Program-made: the position numbers and the translations under genes
DNA from: JACVRX01 sp035697245
GTDB taxonomy: Bacteria; Actinomycetota; Actinomycetes; Jiangellales; Jiangellaceae
Direction: 5' to 3'
NCBI GenBank assembly: GCA_035697245.1
Contig: DASSDH010000146.1
Span: forward strand, 1-23,577
DNA: 23,577 bases
The notes under the pieces: model-generated
What the model was told of the DNA's origin: nothing
Seen by the model: only the letters and a program-made list of their open reading frames with translations
Databases searched by the model: none
Shown: positions 14,955-22,867 of the stretch, one piece after another
How the letters are laid out: each line of letters opens with the position of its first letter
How positions within the stretch are numbered: position 1 is the first letter of the stretch

Positions 14955-16078
14955 GGCCGGGCCGCCGGGCTGGGTGCCGCCGCCGTGCTCGGGGTGCGGG
15001 GCAGACTGATGGTCACGACTGTGCCGGGTCGCTCGCCCCCGGAAGGGCCGGTGCGGCGGGTGACGTGGCCACCGAGGGCGGTGATGCGTTCGCGCATGCC
15101 GGCCAGGCCGGAACCGTCCGGTCCGGAGGTGCCTCGCCCGTCGTCGCAGACTTCGAGGGTCACCTCGTCTCGGGTGGCGTCGGCGTGGATGGTGGTGTGG
15201 TGGGCGTCGGCGTGGCGTACCACGTTGGTGACGGCCTCGCGCAGGGCCAGGGCGAGGGCTGCCTCGTGCTCGGCGGGCAGGACGGGAAGGTCGATGGTGG
15301 CCTGCAGGTCGACGCCGGCAGCCGAGAGTGCTCGCCGGGCGTTGACCAGCTCCACGCCGAGCCCTTTGGCCCGGTACCCGGCCACGGCCGAGCGCACCTC
15401 GGCCAGGGCGGTCCGCGCGGTGTGCTCCACCTCGCGCACCTCCTGCTCGGCACGGTCCGGATCGGATCGGACGAGCCGCCCGGCGAGCTCGGACTTCAGC
15501 ACGACCACCGACAGGGTGTGACCGAGCAGGTCGTGCAGGTCACGTGCGATGCGCTCGCGCTCGGCGATCGTGGCCAGCCGCTCGATCTCCTCGTCCGCGC
15601 GACGCAGCCGGGCCTGCGTGCGCTCGCGTTCGCCGTCAATGATCCCTGCTGCCCCGATCACCAAGACGAACACGATGATCGGCCCAACAGCGAGGAGTCG
15701 CCACGGCAGGGGAACCGTGGAGATCAGGAACATCACCCCGGCGAGCCCGGCCAGCACGGCTACCGCCACAACGGCCCGCCTGACTGGGGAGAGACGTCCG
15801 GCGAGGGCGGCGGCGTAGACGACGAACACACCCGCCCCGGCATTGACCAGGGTCCCCACCACACCGAGACCAGCCATCGCGGCGAGCAGGAACATCAGGC
15901 GTCGCTGATCCCGCTCAGCCAAGCTGGCCCGGTACAGGGGTAGGAAGGCCGCGACCATCACCCCCGTCGCGACCCAGTCCGCCGCGGTGGTGTCGGGGTC
16001 GAACGCCGGCTGGAAGACCAGCGCGCCGAGGTAGACCAGCCACAGGTAGGGCGCGTAGCGGGTGACGGGTTGGTTCAC
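14951..16078 (-). CDS. DesK/NarX-type sensor histidine kinase
   Basis: A 375-residue membrane kinase. The first ~145 residues hold about five to six hydrophobic segments without a large extracellular loop, as in intramembrane-sensing kinases. A coiled linker (ERERTQARLRRADEEIERLA) follows, then the HisKA_3 box with phospho-His182 (ERERIARDLHDLLGHTLSVV), the N-box Asn285 (REAVTNVVRHADAHH), DDGRG and GLAGMRER. The frame extends upstream to 16180 over the permease, but the GTG at 16078 with GACGAGGG in front lies just after the permease stop and is the best start. It phosphorylates the adjacent response regulator. Confidence 0.9.
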   Translation of the reverse strand: MNQPVTRYAPYLWLVYLGALVFQPAFDPDTTAADWVATGVMVAAFLPLYRASLAERDQRRLMFLLAAMAGLGVVGTLVNAGAGVFVVYAAALAGRLSPVRRAVVAVAVLAGLAGVMFLISTVPLPWRLLAVGPIIVFVLVIGAAGIIDGERERTQARLRRADEEIERLATIAERERIARDLHDLLGHTLSVVVLKSELAGRLVRSDPDRAEQEVREVEHTARTALAEVRSAVAGYRAKGLGVELVNARRALSAAGVDLQATIDLPVLPAEHEAALALALREAVTNVVRHADAHHTTIHADATRDEVTLEVCDDGRGTSGPDGSGLAGMRERITALGGHVTRRTGPSGGERPGTVVTISLPRTPSTAAAPSPAARP

Positions 16079-16091
16079 CGCGGCCCTCGTC

Positions 16092-16919
16092 TCATCCGTA
16101 GGTGCGTCCCTCGTCGCGACGGAACCCCCAGGCTGCCACGACCAGGAACAACAGCGTGAATCCCAGCACTGCGGCGGCATGCACGACCGGCGAGCCGCCC
16201 TCGGACGCCCCGATGGTGCCCAGCGCCAGCTGCACGAAGTGATACGGCGGCAGAGCGACCGCGACCGACTGCACCACGTCGGGCAGCTGGGAGATCGGGA
16301 TCCACAACCCCGACGCGAACGCCATCGGCAGCCACGCCAGGTTCAGCACCGCCGGGGCGGAGTTCGGGCCCACCAGGTAGCCGAACGCCAAGCCCATCGC
16401 CGAGAACGGCAGCGCACCCGCGACCAGCGCCAGCCCCACCGCGACCCACTGCTGCGGGTCGAGACGGACGCCGCCGACGAGGGCCCCGAGGGTGAACATG
16501 GCCAGCACGATGATCGTGGCCACGGCCAGGCTCATGACCACCTTGGCGACGAAGTAGGCCAGCGGCGGCATCGGCGCGACCCGCTTCAGGCGCATCCAGC
16601 CCTGCCCACGCTCCACGGCCACCGACACCCCGAACCCGAACAGAGCCGCCCCGATAACCCCGAACGCGCCGTAGGTGACCAGCATGTAGGTGGTCACCCC
16701 GACCCCGCGGGCCTGCTCGCCGGCGAACGTGATCCCGAAGATCACGTAGAACATCAACGGCAGCGCGATCGTAGTGGCCGCGAAGATCGGCAGCCGGATC
16801 AACTTGAGGAACTCCTGCCAGGCCTCGGTGCGATACACGCGCAGCAGGCTGCGGCGGGTGTACCTGGGCGGCGCCGCAGCACCCGGGGCGTTCGGCCCGG
16901 TCGTGATGGTGGTGGTCAT
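16092..16919 (-). CDS. ABC-2 type transporter permease
   Basis: A 275-residue membrane protein with a hydrophilic N-terminal ~50 residues and six hydrophobic segments. It carries the ABC-2 pattern: FLKLIRLPIFAATTIALPLMFYVIFG in the first segment, VERGQGWMRLKRVAPMPP in the cytoplasmic loop and GLAFGYLVGPNSAPAVLNL near the end. Its ATG overlaps the ATPase stop (ATGA). With that ATPase it should form an exporter, typically for lipids, peptides or drugs in this DesKR-linked arrangement. The substrate is not determinable. Confidence 0.9.
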   Translation of the reverse strand: MTTTITTGPNAPGAAAPPRYTRRSLLRVYRTEAWQEFLKLIRLPIFAATTIALPLMFYVIFGITFAGEQARGVGVTTYMLVTYGAFGVIGAALFGFGVSVAVERGQGWMRLKRVAPMPPLAYFVAKVVMSLAVATIIVLAMFTLGALVGGVRLDPQQWVAVGLALVAGALPFSAMGLAFGYLVGPNSAPAVLNLAWLPMAFASGLWIPISQLPDVVQSVAVALPPYHFVQLALGTIGASEGGSPVVHAAAVLGFTLLFLVVAAWGFRRDEGRTYG

Positions 16920-17854
16920 GCTGCCTCCTTCGTCCGGTCGGTCAGGGTCAGGAACGCGTCCTCGAGAGTGGGTTCAGTGACGGTCACGCCGGTCACCGAC
17001 TGGTCCCGGTGCAGCAGTTCCCGCAGCACCGGTTCGGGCTCGCTGACCAGCAGCTCTAGCCGGGTGCCGTCTCGCTGGGCGTGGTGCACCCCGGCCCAGC
17101 CGGACGCCTGCCCTGCCTCGATGCTGGACTCGGCGGTGATCCGCCGCCCGGGCACGAGGGACTTGATCTGCGACGGGGTGCCCTCGGCGATCACCCGGCC
17201 CTCGTGCAGCACCACGATGCGGTCGGCCAGCGCGTCGGCCTCCTCCAGGTAGTGCGTGGTCAGCACCACTCCACGGCCCGTGGCGGCCAGGGTGCGCAGC
17301 GTGGCCCACAGCGTGCGCCGCACCTCGGCATCCAGGCCGGTGGTCGGCTCGTCCACGAACACCAGCTGCGGGTCCCCACACAACGCGATCCCGAACAGCA
17401 CCCGCCGCTGCTGGCCCCCGGACAGGGTTCCGAACAGCCGGTCCTCCAGCCCGTGCAGCCCGGCCGCCTCCACCACCGACGCCACCGGCAGCGGGGCCGG
17501 GTAGTAGCCACGGAACGCCGTCAGCAGCTCCCGCACCCGCAACGTGTCCGGAACCCCCGACGACTGCAGCATCACACCCATCCGCTGCCGCGCCCCCAGG
17601 TCCCTCGGATCCCTCCCGAACAGCCGCGCCGTCCCGCTGGAGGGGGTCGTCAGACCGGTCAGCATGCCCAACGCGGTCGTCTTGCCCGCACCATTCGGGC
17701 CCAGCACCGCCAGCAGCTCCCCCGCCCGCACGCTCAGGTCGACACCCTCCACGGCGAGCACCGCCGACCCACCCGACCCGTACGTCTTCGATACACCGCG
17801 AAGCTCGGCCATGACGGCACCCGGCAACTCCCTGTCAGCAGCTCGATCTGTCAT
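16916..17854 (-). CDS. ABC-2 type transporter ATP-binding protein
   Basis: A 312-residue ATPase of the drug/antibiotic exporter type. Walker A is GPNGAGKTT (residues 52-60), the Q-loop MLQSSGVP is near 95, the signature LSGGQQRR at 144-151, Walker B LVFVDEP at 164-170 and His201 in TTHYLEEADALADR. The C-terminal ~90 residues are the usual DUF4162-like tail ending in PTLEDAFLTLTDR. The ATG at 17854, behind GGGAG, was preferred to a GTG at 17884; Met15 is a further alternative. It is the first gene of the four-gene minus-strand operon ATPase-permease-kinase-regulator. Confidence 0.92.
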   Translation of the reverse strand: MTDRAADRELPGAVMAELRGVSKTYGSGGSAVLAVEGVDLSVRAGELLAVLGPNGAGKTTALGMLTGLTTPSSGTARLFGRDPRDLGARQRMGVMLQSSGVPDTLRVRELLTAFRGYYPAPLPVASVVEAAGLHGLEDRLFGTLSGGQQRRVLFGIALCGDPQLVFVDEPTTGLDAEVRRTLWATLRTLAATGRGVVLTTHYLEEADALADRIVVLHEGRVIAEGTPSQIKSLVPGRRITAESSIEAGQASGWAGVHHAQRDGTRLELLVSEPEPVLRELLHRDQSVTGVTVTEPTLEDAFLTLTDRTKEAA

Positions 17855-17992
17855 GACACCCACGCTCCCGTGCCGGGCACGCAACGCGTAGTGCCCCCCA
17901 TCACCGGATCAAGGTGACAAACGTCAGCCGCGTCGGGCCGTTCAATGCCTCGTCGGTCTGGGTGTTGCCGGTATCCGACCCGACCTACGTTG

Positions 17993-18270
17993 CGTATCGA
18001 GGTCGCCGACCCGCAGCACGCTCTGGTGCTGTACGGCTCACCCGCGGACATGGGCGCGGAGGACAGCTGGCAACGGTCGATCTGGCAGTTCGTCGTCCCC
18101 CCGGAGGCTCGATGGGTGGGAGCCAGCTGCTGCTCCGGCACCGCTACGCCTATGGCCCGGACTGGACGAGCCGACTCGTGTTCGGACGCTTCCCGCTTGA
18201 GGTCGTCAGCTCCGTGATGAGCCGCAAGATGATGCTCAACATCAACCGGCTGGCCGATCGCGAGACCTGA
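17993..18270 (+). pseudogene. SRPBCC-like protein, C-terminal fragment with frameshift
   Basis: From about 17993 one frame reads RIEVADPQHALVLYGSPADM and IWQFVVPPEA. Near 18105 the similarity moves to another frame with GSQLLLRHRYAYGPDWTSRL and VMSRKMMLNINRLADRE, ending at TGA 18270. The end resembles that of the SRPBCC pseudogene at 11374-11915 (RKMLLNLRERA), so both belong to the same broad family. The N-terminal half is absent: the sequence upstream is the promoter side of the ABC operon. Inactive fragment. Confidence 0.55.
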
Positions 18271-18332
18271 CGGTCCTCGCGGCAAGCCGGGCCTGAGTCG
18301 TGGCTTTCGGCTCTTGGTGTTGTTGTCGCCCG

Positions 18333-18785
18333 CTAGCCTGCCGCGTCGGCATTGAGCAGGGCGGGGATGACGTGCGCGCCGAGGATCTTGGCCGGGGACG
18401 AGGCTGCGTTGTAGTGGGCGCCGGTGAACACAGCGACCGCATCGTGCTCGGGGAAGACAGCGATCACTTGGCCTCCCCAGCCCCACGCGTAGAAGGCGGG
18501 GACTGTGTGCCCGGACTTGCGGAACTCGTGGGTCCACCACGCGTAGGCGTACCCGCGTCGTCCCCAGGTGTTGTCGTCGGGCGGGATGGGGCGCAGGACG
18601 TGGTTGGTCCACGTGTTCCCCGCGTACGGCGTGGCGCTGGCGGTGACCCAGTCCGGCGGGATGACCTGCTGTCCGTCCCAGACCCCATCGTTCAGGTAGG
18701 TCGCGCCGATCGTGACCATCGCGCGCGGGGTGAGGCGCTGGTCGTTGGTGTCGGCCACCCCGTTGTCGTAGCGGGATCATGCCGG
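18333..18785 (-). pseudogene. Beta-lactamase-related serine hydrolase, C-terminal fragment
   Basis: About 145 residues matching the end of class C beta-lactamase/6-aminohexanoate hydrolase-type proteins: RLTPRAMVTIGATYLNDGVW, QQVIPPDWV, GYAYAWWTHEF and AWGWGGQVIAVFPEHDAVAV. The N-terminal domain with the SxxK serine and the YxN motif is missing, so it cannot be catalytic. The truncation lies near 18785, where an unrelated minus-strand frame takes over. The 3' end is natural (stop at 18333). Confidence 0.7.
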
Positions 18786-18899
18786 GCGCCATTTCGCTTG
18801 GCTGGCTGCCCGGTCGACATGCGGGCGATACTCGCCGGCGCTAATCCCGGCACGCGCCGGACCTCGACGCCGATCGATGCTAGCCAGAACTTAGGGCGC

Positions 18900-19213
18900 T
18901 TCACCCAGCTGGTGACCCGGGTCGCCGATCCACCCACCACGGCCGCCGCCTGGCCAGCCACCAGAGACGGCTCGACCGGGGAAGTCAGGTGGGCGACGGT
19001 GCGATCGTCGGTGCTGTCGAGGTTGCACGGAGCCAACCGCACCCGGGCCCCGGCCTCGACGAACGGAGCCGCGATGCAGATCGTGTCGGCCAGGATGTGC
19101 TGGCGACAAGCCACGGTGCGACCGCTGAAGTCGGAGGCTGCCAGCGCCGCACCCAACGAGGTGGTGATCGGCGTCGTCCACGCGATCCACTCGAGCTCGG
19201 CAGCGTCCATCAC
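18900..19213 (-). pseudogene. Adenosylhomocysteinase-like N-terminal fragment
   Basis: An ATG at 19213 opens MMDAAELEWIAW, followed by TVACRQHILADTICIAAPFV and EAGARVRLAPCNLDSTDDRT. This is the pattern of the N-terminal substrate domain of S-adenosylhomocysteine hydrolase-like proteins (conserved His, then xAGAxVxxxxxNxxSTxDxxxAxL). The similarity ends near residue 90-100. The frame continues to 18692 through unrelated residues that overlap the serine hydrolase fragment on the same strand. At least 250 residues of the normal protein, including the NAD fold, are absent. Confidence 0.5.
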
Positions 19214-19272
19214 TCAAGGACACCAGTTCACGGGAACGGCAGCTGTGCGGCCACGGCCAAGGCATTATGGGT

Positions 19273-19287
19273 GCGTCATACCGCCGC
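19273..19287 (+). repeat. Dispersed repeat copy D, GCGTCATACCGCCGC
   Basis: Same sequence as copy A and same orientation. It marks the truncated 5' end of the phage capsid gene and encodes ASYRR at the start of that open frame. CTTGATG follows 14 bases after the core. Confidence 0.75.
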
Positions 19288-20117
19288 GAGTGGTTACGAC
19301 GCTTGATGTTGTGCAGCGCTCGTCAGTGGGCCGGTGCGCTCGACCCGATGCGCGAGGTCGCTCGTGTCGAGCGCACCGCGCAGAACGAGAAACGGTTCGT
19401 TACCTCGCTGGGTGTCACCGCGAGCTGGGACGCGGAGTCCGCCGAAGTGTCCGACGACACGCCGACGCTGCTACAGCCGACCATCACGTCGTACAAGGGG
19501 CAGGCGTTCGTCCCGGTCAGCTTCGAGCTGTTCGAAGACAGCGACATCGCGCAGCAGGTCGGGGCACTGTTCGCTGACGCGAAAGCCGTCCGTGAGGCTT
19601 CCGCGTTCACCACGGGCAGCGGCAGCGGTCAGCCTCGCGGGATCATCACTGCCCTGGTGGCCGCGGCGACCCCGGTGATCGCGACGGCGACGAACGTGCT
19701 CGCCCAGGGTGACCTGTACGCCAACCAGGCGGCGCTGCCTGCGCGGTGGCGGCCACGCGCCCGCTGGATGATGAACCTGTCGATCATCAACGGGTACCGG
19801 CAGCTGCCGCAAGCGACCGGGCTGAACTACTCGATCATCAACGACGACGGCCCGCGGCCGCGGGCGCTCGGCTGGACCGTGTACGAGAACTCGTCGATGG
19901 ACGGCTCGCTCGGTGCCGGCGCGGACTACACCGTGCTCTCCGGCGACTTCCGCCAGTACATCATCGTGGCCGGCTCGGCACGACCGTCGAGCTGGTGCCG
20001 CACCTTCTCGGCGCGAACCGCCGCCCGACCGGAGAACGTGGCTTTCTTCTGCATTGGCGGGCCGGTGGCGACGTGGTGATCGCTGACGCGTTCCGGCTGA
20101 CCAACCACAGCACGTGA
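19288..20117 (+). pseudogene. HK97-type phage major capsid protein, 5'-truncated and frameshifted
   Basis: The product carries the middle and C-terminal parts of an HK97-fold capsid protein: ARVERTAQNEKRFVTSLGVT, SASWDAES-like LGVTASWDAESAEVSDDTPT, AFVPVSFELFEDSDI, AFTTGSGSGQPRGI, ARWMMNLSIINGYR and GADYTVLSGDFRQYIIV. Near 19968 the frame shifts by one base: the true ending GTTVELVPHLLGANRRPTGE and DVVIADAFRLTNHST continues in another frame to TGA at 20117. The N-terminal arm and scaffold domain, perhaps 100-150 residues, are lost at repeat copy D. No terminase, portal or protease gene is nearby, so this is a relic of a phage head module. Confidence 0.8.
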
Positions 20118-20131
20118 CGGGAGAGGGAGCG

Positions 20132-20395
20132 ATGGCACGCAGCAAGCTGGACGAGGGGCCGTTCGTACCCCGCCGCGACGGGCCGCACGAGCAGCCGACC
20201 GACCAGCAGGCCGAGACCAGCGAGCAGCTGCAACGGTTCGAGGTCCTGGTCGAGGCGCCGAACGGTCACCGCACCGTCGTACGCGTGCAGGCCAAGGACC
20301 AGGCCGCCGCGGAGAAGGCCGTCGCGGAGACCCTGGCCGAGGGTTCGTTGATCGTGGCTGCCGGGCCGGACGGGTCCGGGCTCGGCTCCGGATAG
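20132..20395 (+). CDS. Small phage-type protein downstream of the capsid gene
   Basis: An 87-residue hydrophilic protein. The ATG at 20132 lies behind GGGAGAGGGAG; a GTG at 20114 in the same frame is less likely. The N-terminal half is charged and Gln/Glu-rich. The second half (FEVLVEAPNGHRTVVRVQAK, then DQAAAEKAVAETLAEG) looks like a small alpha/beta domain. It directly follows the capsid remnant by 14 bases, as small head-completion or connector proteins do in phages. I do not recognise a named family. It appears intact but has lost its context. Confidence 0.55.
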   Translation: MARSKLDEGPFVPRRDGPHEQPTDQQAETSEQLQRFEVLVEAPNGHRTVVRVQAKDQAAAEKAVAETLAEGSLIVAAGPDGSGLGSG

Positions 20396-20636
20396 GACTC
20401 GGCGTCAACGCCCACGGCGCCGGTCCACGGCTCTGCCGACACTCGGGAGCGATGGCCCAGAGTGCGCGCCGCGGGTGCGCCGAACGATGACGACCTGGCC
20501 GACGACCTCGTGGGAGCGACGCGTGCCTTCCTCGCCCGCGTCGTTGATGTAGCCGGCAAACTCGACATGAACTTCCAGCTGCCGCGGACCCGAATCATCC
20601 GGGAGCGACTACTAGGGACCGCCAGGGTCAGCACCG
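20396..20636 (+). other. No secure gene; possible decayed MarR-like N-terminus
   Basis: One plus-strand frame (from about 20462) reads DDDLADDLVGATRAFLARVV and then continues without the MarR winged-helix sequence. The first 20 residues resemble the N-terminal helix of MarR-family regulators, but the rest does not. It overlaps the end of the convergent membrane-protein gene. Treated as non-coding or decayed. Confidence 0.25.
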
Positions 20637-21800
20637 TTACGACAGACGGACCTCCGGTGACGCGAGGTACGCGGCGTGGACCGCCATGATCTCCTCCACG
20701 TCGGCGACGACCCGGGCATGGAACTCAGCCCGGTAGGCGGCATCGGTCAGGGCCAGGCCGGTGAAGTACAGCGCGCACATCCCGCCCAGCAGCCCGGCCG
20801 TCACCAGGAGCTCGGTCGACACCAGCCGCGGCTCGCCGAGCAGCTCGAACCCCTGCACGGTCCGCACCGGCTCGCCCACCCATTGCTCCTGGACCGATGC
20901 AGGGATCGCCAGCACGCCGAGCGCGACGAGGAACAGCGTCACGAGCAGGCCCACGAACAGCGACTGGAGGAGCTGGCTGAGCAGCATGAGGAAAACCAGG
21001 TTGATGCGCTCCAGCCAGCGCAACCGTCGCGGTGGAGGCGCCGCCAGCATGGCCCCAGCCAGCGGCTCCGCAGGCGTGCCGGCCAGCCGGGCGGCAACGG
21101 CGTCGCCGGTCCGTTCGGTCTCCTCGAGGCGCCCGATCTCGGCGCGCGCACGGGTCACCACCAGCAGGCCCGCCACCAAGAGGAGCAGGACGATGATCGC
21201 GATCAGGTCCGCACCGCCCAGCGTGTGGGCCGCCTGCCACAACTCCGAGGCGAAGAGCAGGAACACGACGAGGATGAGCAGCACTGGCAGGGTTCGGGCG
21301 AGCAGGGTCGAGATCTGGGTCAGTTGCGCGCGCAGGTGGCCGAGCGCCCACCAGCCGATCTCAAGCAGCCCGAAGCCGAAGACGAGGTAAATGAGCCCCA
21401 CGCCCAGCAGCACGAAGCCGGCGACGCCGAGCACGGCGATGGGGTCCGCGAAGAGTCGCCCATGGACCACGGCGGCCACCACGCTGGGCACGAGCCCGAT
21501 CATCGCGATGTCGAGCAGGTCCAGCCGCGCGTTCGCGCGGAACGGCGGGTGTCGCCGCAGCAGAAGAACGAGACCGAGCACGACCAGGATGGCAGCTAGG
21601 GCGGCGAGCGAGAGCAGGATCTGCGCGCCCAGGTCGGCCTGCGGTCGGCGGCCCCAGATGAGGAACGTCCCGATGACGAGCCAGGCACCGATGAACGGCA
21701 CAGCCCGGGCGTCCATGCGCTGCTCGGTGCTGTAGCCCTCGATCAGCTGAGGGACCCCGCGGGCGGCGAACCAGCGCTCGATCTGATGACGGCGGTCCAT
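20637..21800 (-). CDS. Conserved multi-pass membrane protein
   Basis: A 387-residue integral membrane protein of unknown function. A soluble N-terminal segment (MDRRHQIERWFAARGVPQLI) is followed by seven to eight hydrophobic helices. These include WLVIGTFLIWG, ILLSLAALAAILVVLGLVLL, AVLGVAGFVLLGVGLIYLVF, TLPVLLILVVFLLFASELW, LIAIIVLLLLVAGLLVV and a pair near 270-310. A cytoplasmic charged loop (RARAEIGRLEETERTGD) lies between. The amphipathic C-terminal tail contains FHARVVADVEEIMAVHAAYL. The ATG at 21800 gives a natural start. Similar proteins occur across actinobacteria, but I know no assigned role. No operon partner is visible. Confidence 0.8.
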   Translation of the reverse strand: MDRRHQIERWFAARGVPQLIEGYSTEQRMDARAVPFIGAWLVIGTFLIWGRRPQADLGAQILLSLAALAAILVVLGLVLLLRRHPPFRANARLDLLDIAMIGLVPSVVAAVVHGRLFADPIAVLGVAGFVLLGVGLIYLVFGFGLLEIGWWALGHLRAQLTQISTLLARTLPVLLILVVFLLFASELWQAAHTLGGADLIAIIVLLLLVAGLLVVTRARAEIGRLEETERTGDAVAARLAGTPAEPLAGAMLAAPPPRRLRWLERINLVFLMLLSQLLQSLFVGLLVTLFLVALGVLAIPASVQEQWVGEPVRTVQGFELLGEPRLVSTELLVTAGLLGGMCALYFTGLALTDAAYRAEFHARVVADVEEIMAVHAAYLASPEVRLS

Positions 21801-21889
21801 CGGAGGCCGATGCTAGCGCGCGCGGAATGCTGGATCGCCTTGAGTCCAGCGATGCATTTGCCCGCCGCCGTCACGTCGCACGCTGTTCT

Positions 21890-22066
21890 CTACTTCTTCG
21901 CCAGGCGGCTAATGGCGTCGTTGCTGATCACGCGAAGTTCCCGCCACACGTTATCCGTTACGTCGGCCAACTCCCGGCGGCCGATGTTGGGCAGGTCATC
22001 AGCACCGAACAGACGATCTCCGCCGACTACGTCGCGCCGCTCGAGGCCCTTGTCAGGTGTGACGCT
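21890..22066 (-). pseudogene. Possible C-terminal gene fragment, unidentified
   Basis: A minus-strand frame reads TPDKGLERRDVVGGDRLFGA, then DDLPNIGRRELADVTDNVWR and ELRVISNDAISRLAKK before TAG at 21890-21892. Composition is protein-like but no good start codon exists, and a TGA lies just upstream at about 22080. It may be the 3' end of a lost gene. Family not recognised. Confidence 0.3.
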
Positions 22067-22069
22067 GGC

Positions 22070-22440
22070 CTTCCATCAACTGCTGTACGACGTTGCGCTC
22101 GTCGCGCAACGAGAAGACGAAGCAACGGCCCTGAACGCAGCGCCCCTGCGGCGCTGATCGACGGTCTTGCAGCATCAAGAGCGACGTCCGCGACGCCGCG
22201 CGCGACACGCCGCTGACGGACGAGGCTGCCGTTCGCGCTGCGCGCGACCGCCTCCGGGGAGCGGGCGTTGTCGAGACGGAGTGGCGGGACGACGGGCGCT
22301 TCGTGCGCGTTCAAGTGGCCGACCTTCGGACGGCTACCGCGTCGATGTCTACGCTCACTACTAGCGGCATGATGTCGAGAAGCGCCAGTCGGCTCCGCTC
22401 ACCAGGTGAAGGGCCTCGACAAGCGCGGCCCACGACACCA
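22070..22440. other. No recognisable gene
   Basis: A plus-strand frame around 22180-22370 has a protein-like stretch (AAVRAARDRLRGAGVVETEW, then RDDGRFVRVQV) without start or known family. It runs into the ribosome-site region of the YCII gene. It may be the debris of another gene. Confidence 0.35.
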
Positions 22441-22450
22441 GGAGACCACA

Positions 22451-22861
22451 ATGCCGAAGTACCTGCTGCTCAAGCACTACCGCGGTGGCCCGGAGCCGCA
22501 CCGTCGCGTGCCCCCGATGGACCAGTGGGCGCCTGAGGACGTGGAGGCGCACATGGCCTTCCTCAGGCACGTTAGCGAGCTGCTCGAGGAGAATGGCGAG
22601 TACGTCGACGCGCAGGCGCTCACGCCGGCGCGCAGCTGGGTGCGCTACGGCGGCCCTGACGCGGCGCCCGTCACCACCGACGGCCCGCTGCCTGAGACCA
22701 GCGACCTGGTCGCGGGCTGGTACATGATCGACGTCGAGTCCGAGGAGCGCGCGCTCGAGCTCGCGGCGTACGTCTCCTCCGAGCCCGGCCCCGGCCGCGA
22801 GCCGCTGTACGAGTGGCTCGAAGTCCGGGAGGTCATGTCCGACGCGCCGTCGGAGGACTGA
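22451..22861 (+). CDS. YCII/DGPF-domain protein
   Basis: A 136-residue single-domain YCII protein with MPKYLLLKHYRGG at the N-terminus and DGPLPETSDLVAGWYMIDVE, the DGPF-like motif that names the family. The middle region, ALTPARSWVRYGG, resembles the usual ALxPxxxAxxVR motif. Structures of the family are dimeric alpha/beta ferredoxin-like folds; no reaction has been established for this subgroup. The ATG at 22451 lies behind GGAGA. Its stop is six bases before the sigma factor start, so the two form an operon. This pairing is characteristic of ECF42 sigma factors, whose neighbours are DGPF proteins. Confidence 0.9.
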   Translation: MPKYLLLKHYRGGPEPHRRVPPMDQWAPEDVEAHMAFLRHVSELLEENGEYVDAQALTPARSWVRYGGPDAAPVTTDGPLPETSDLVAGWYMIDVESEERALELAAYVSSEPGPGREPLYEWLEVREVMSDAPSED

Positions 22862-22867
22862 CCCGGC

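Noticed and set aside
14514..15521. A 335-codon plus-strand frame opposite the response regulator and kinase
   Set aside because: Shadow frame; the minus strand carries intact receiver, HTH and kinase motifs.
12018..19287. Integron attC sites as the explanation of the 15-bp repeats
   Set aside because: No GTTRRRY/RYYYAAC core pairs and no long attC-like palindrome at the sites, and no integron integrase is present.
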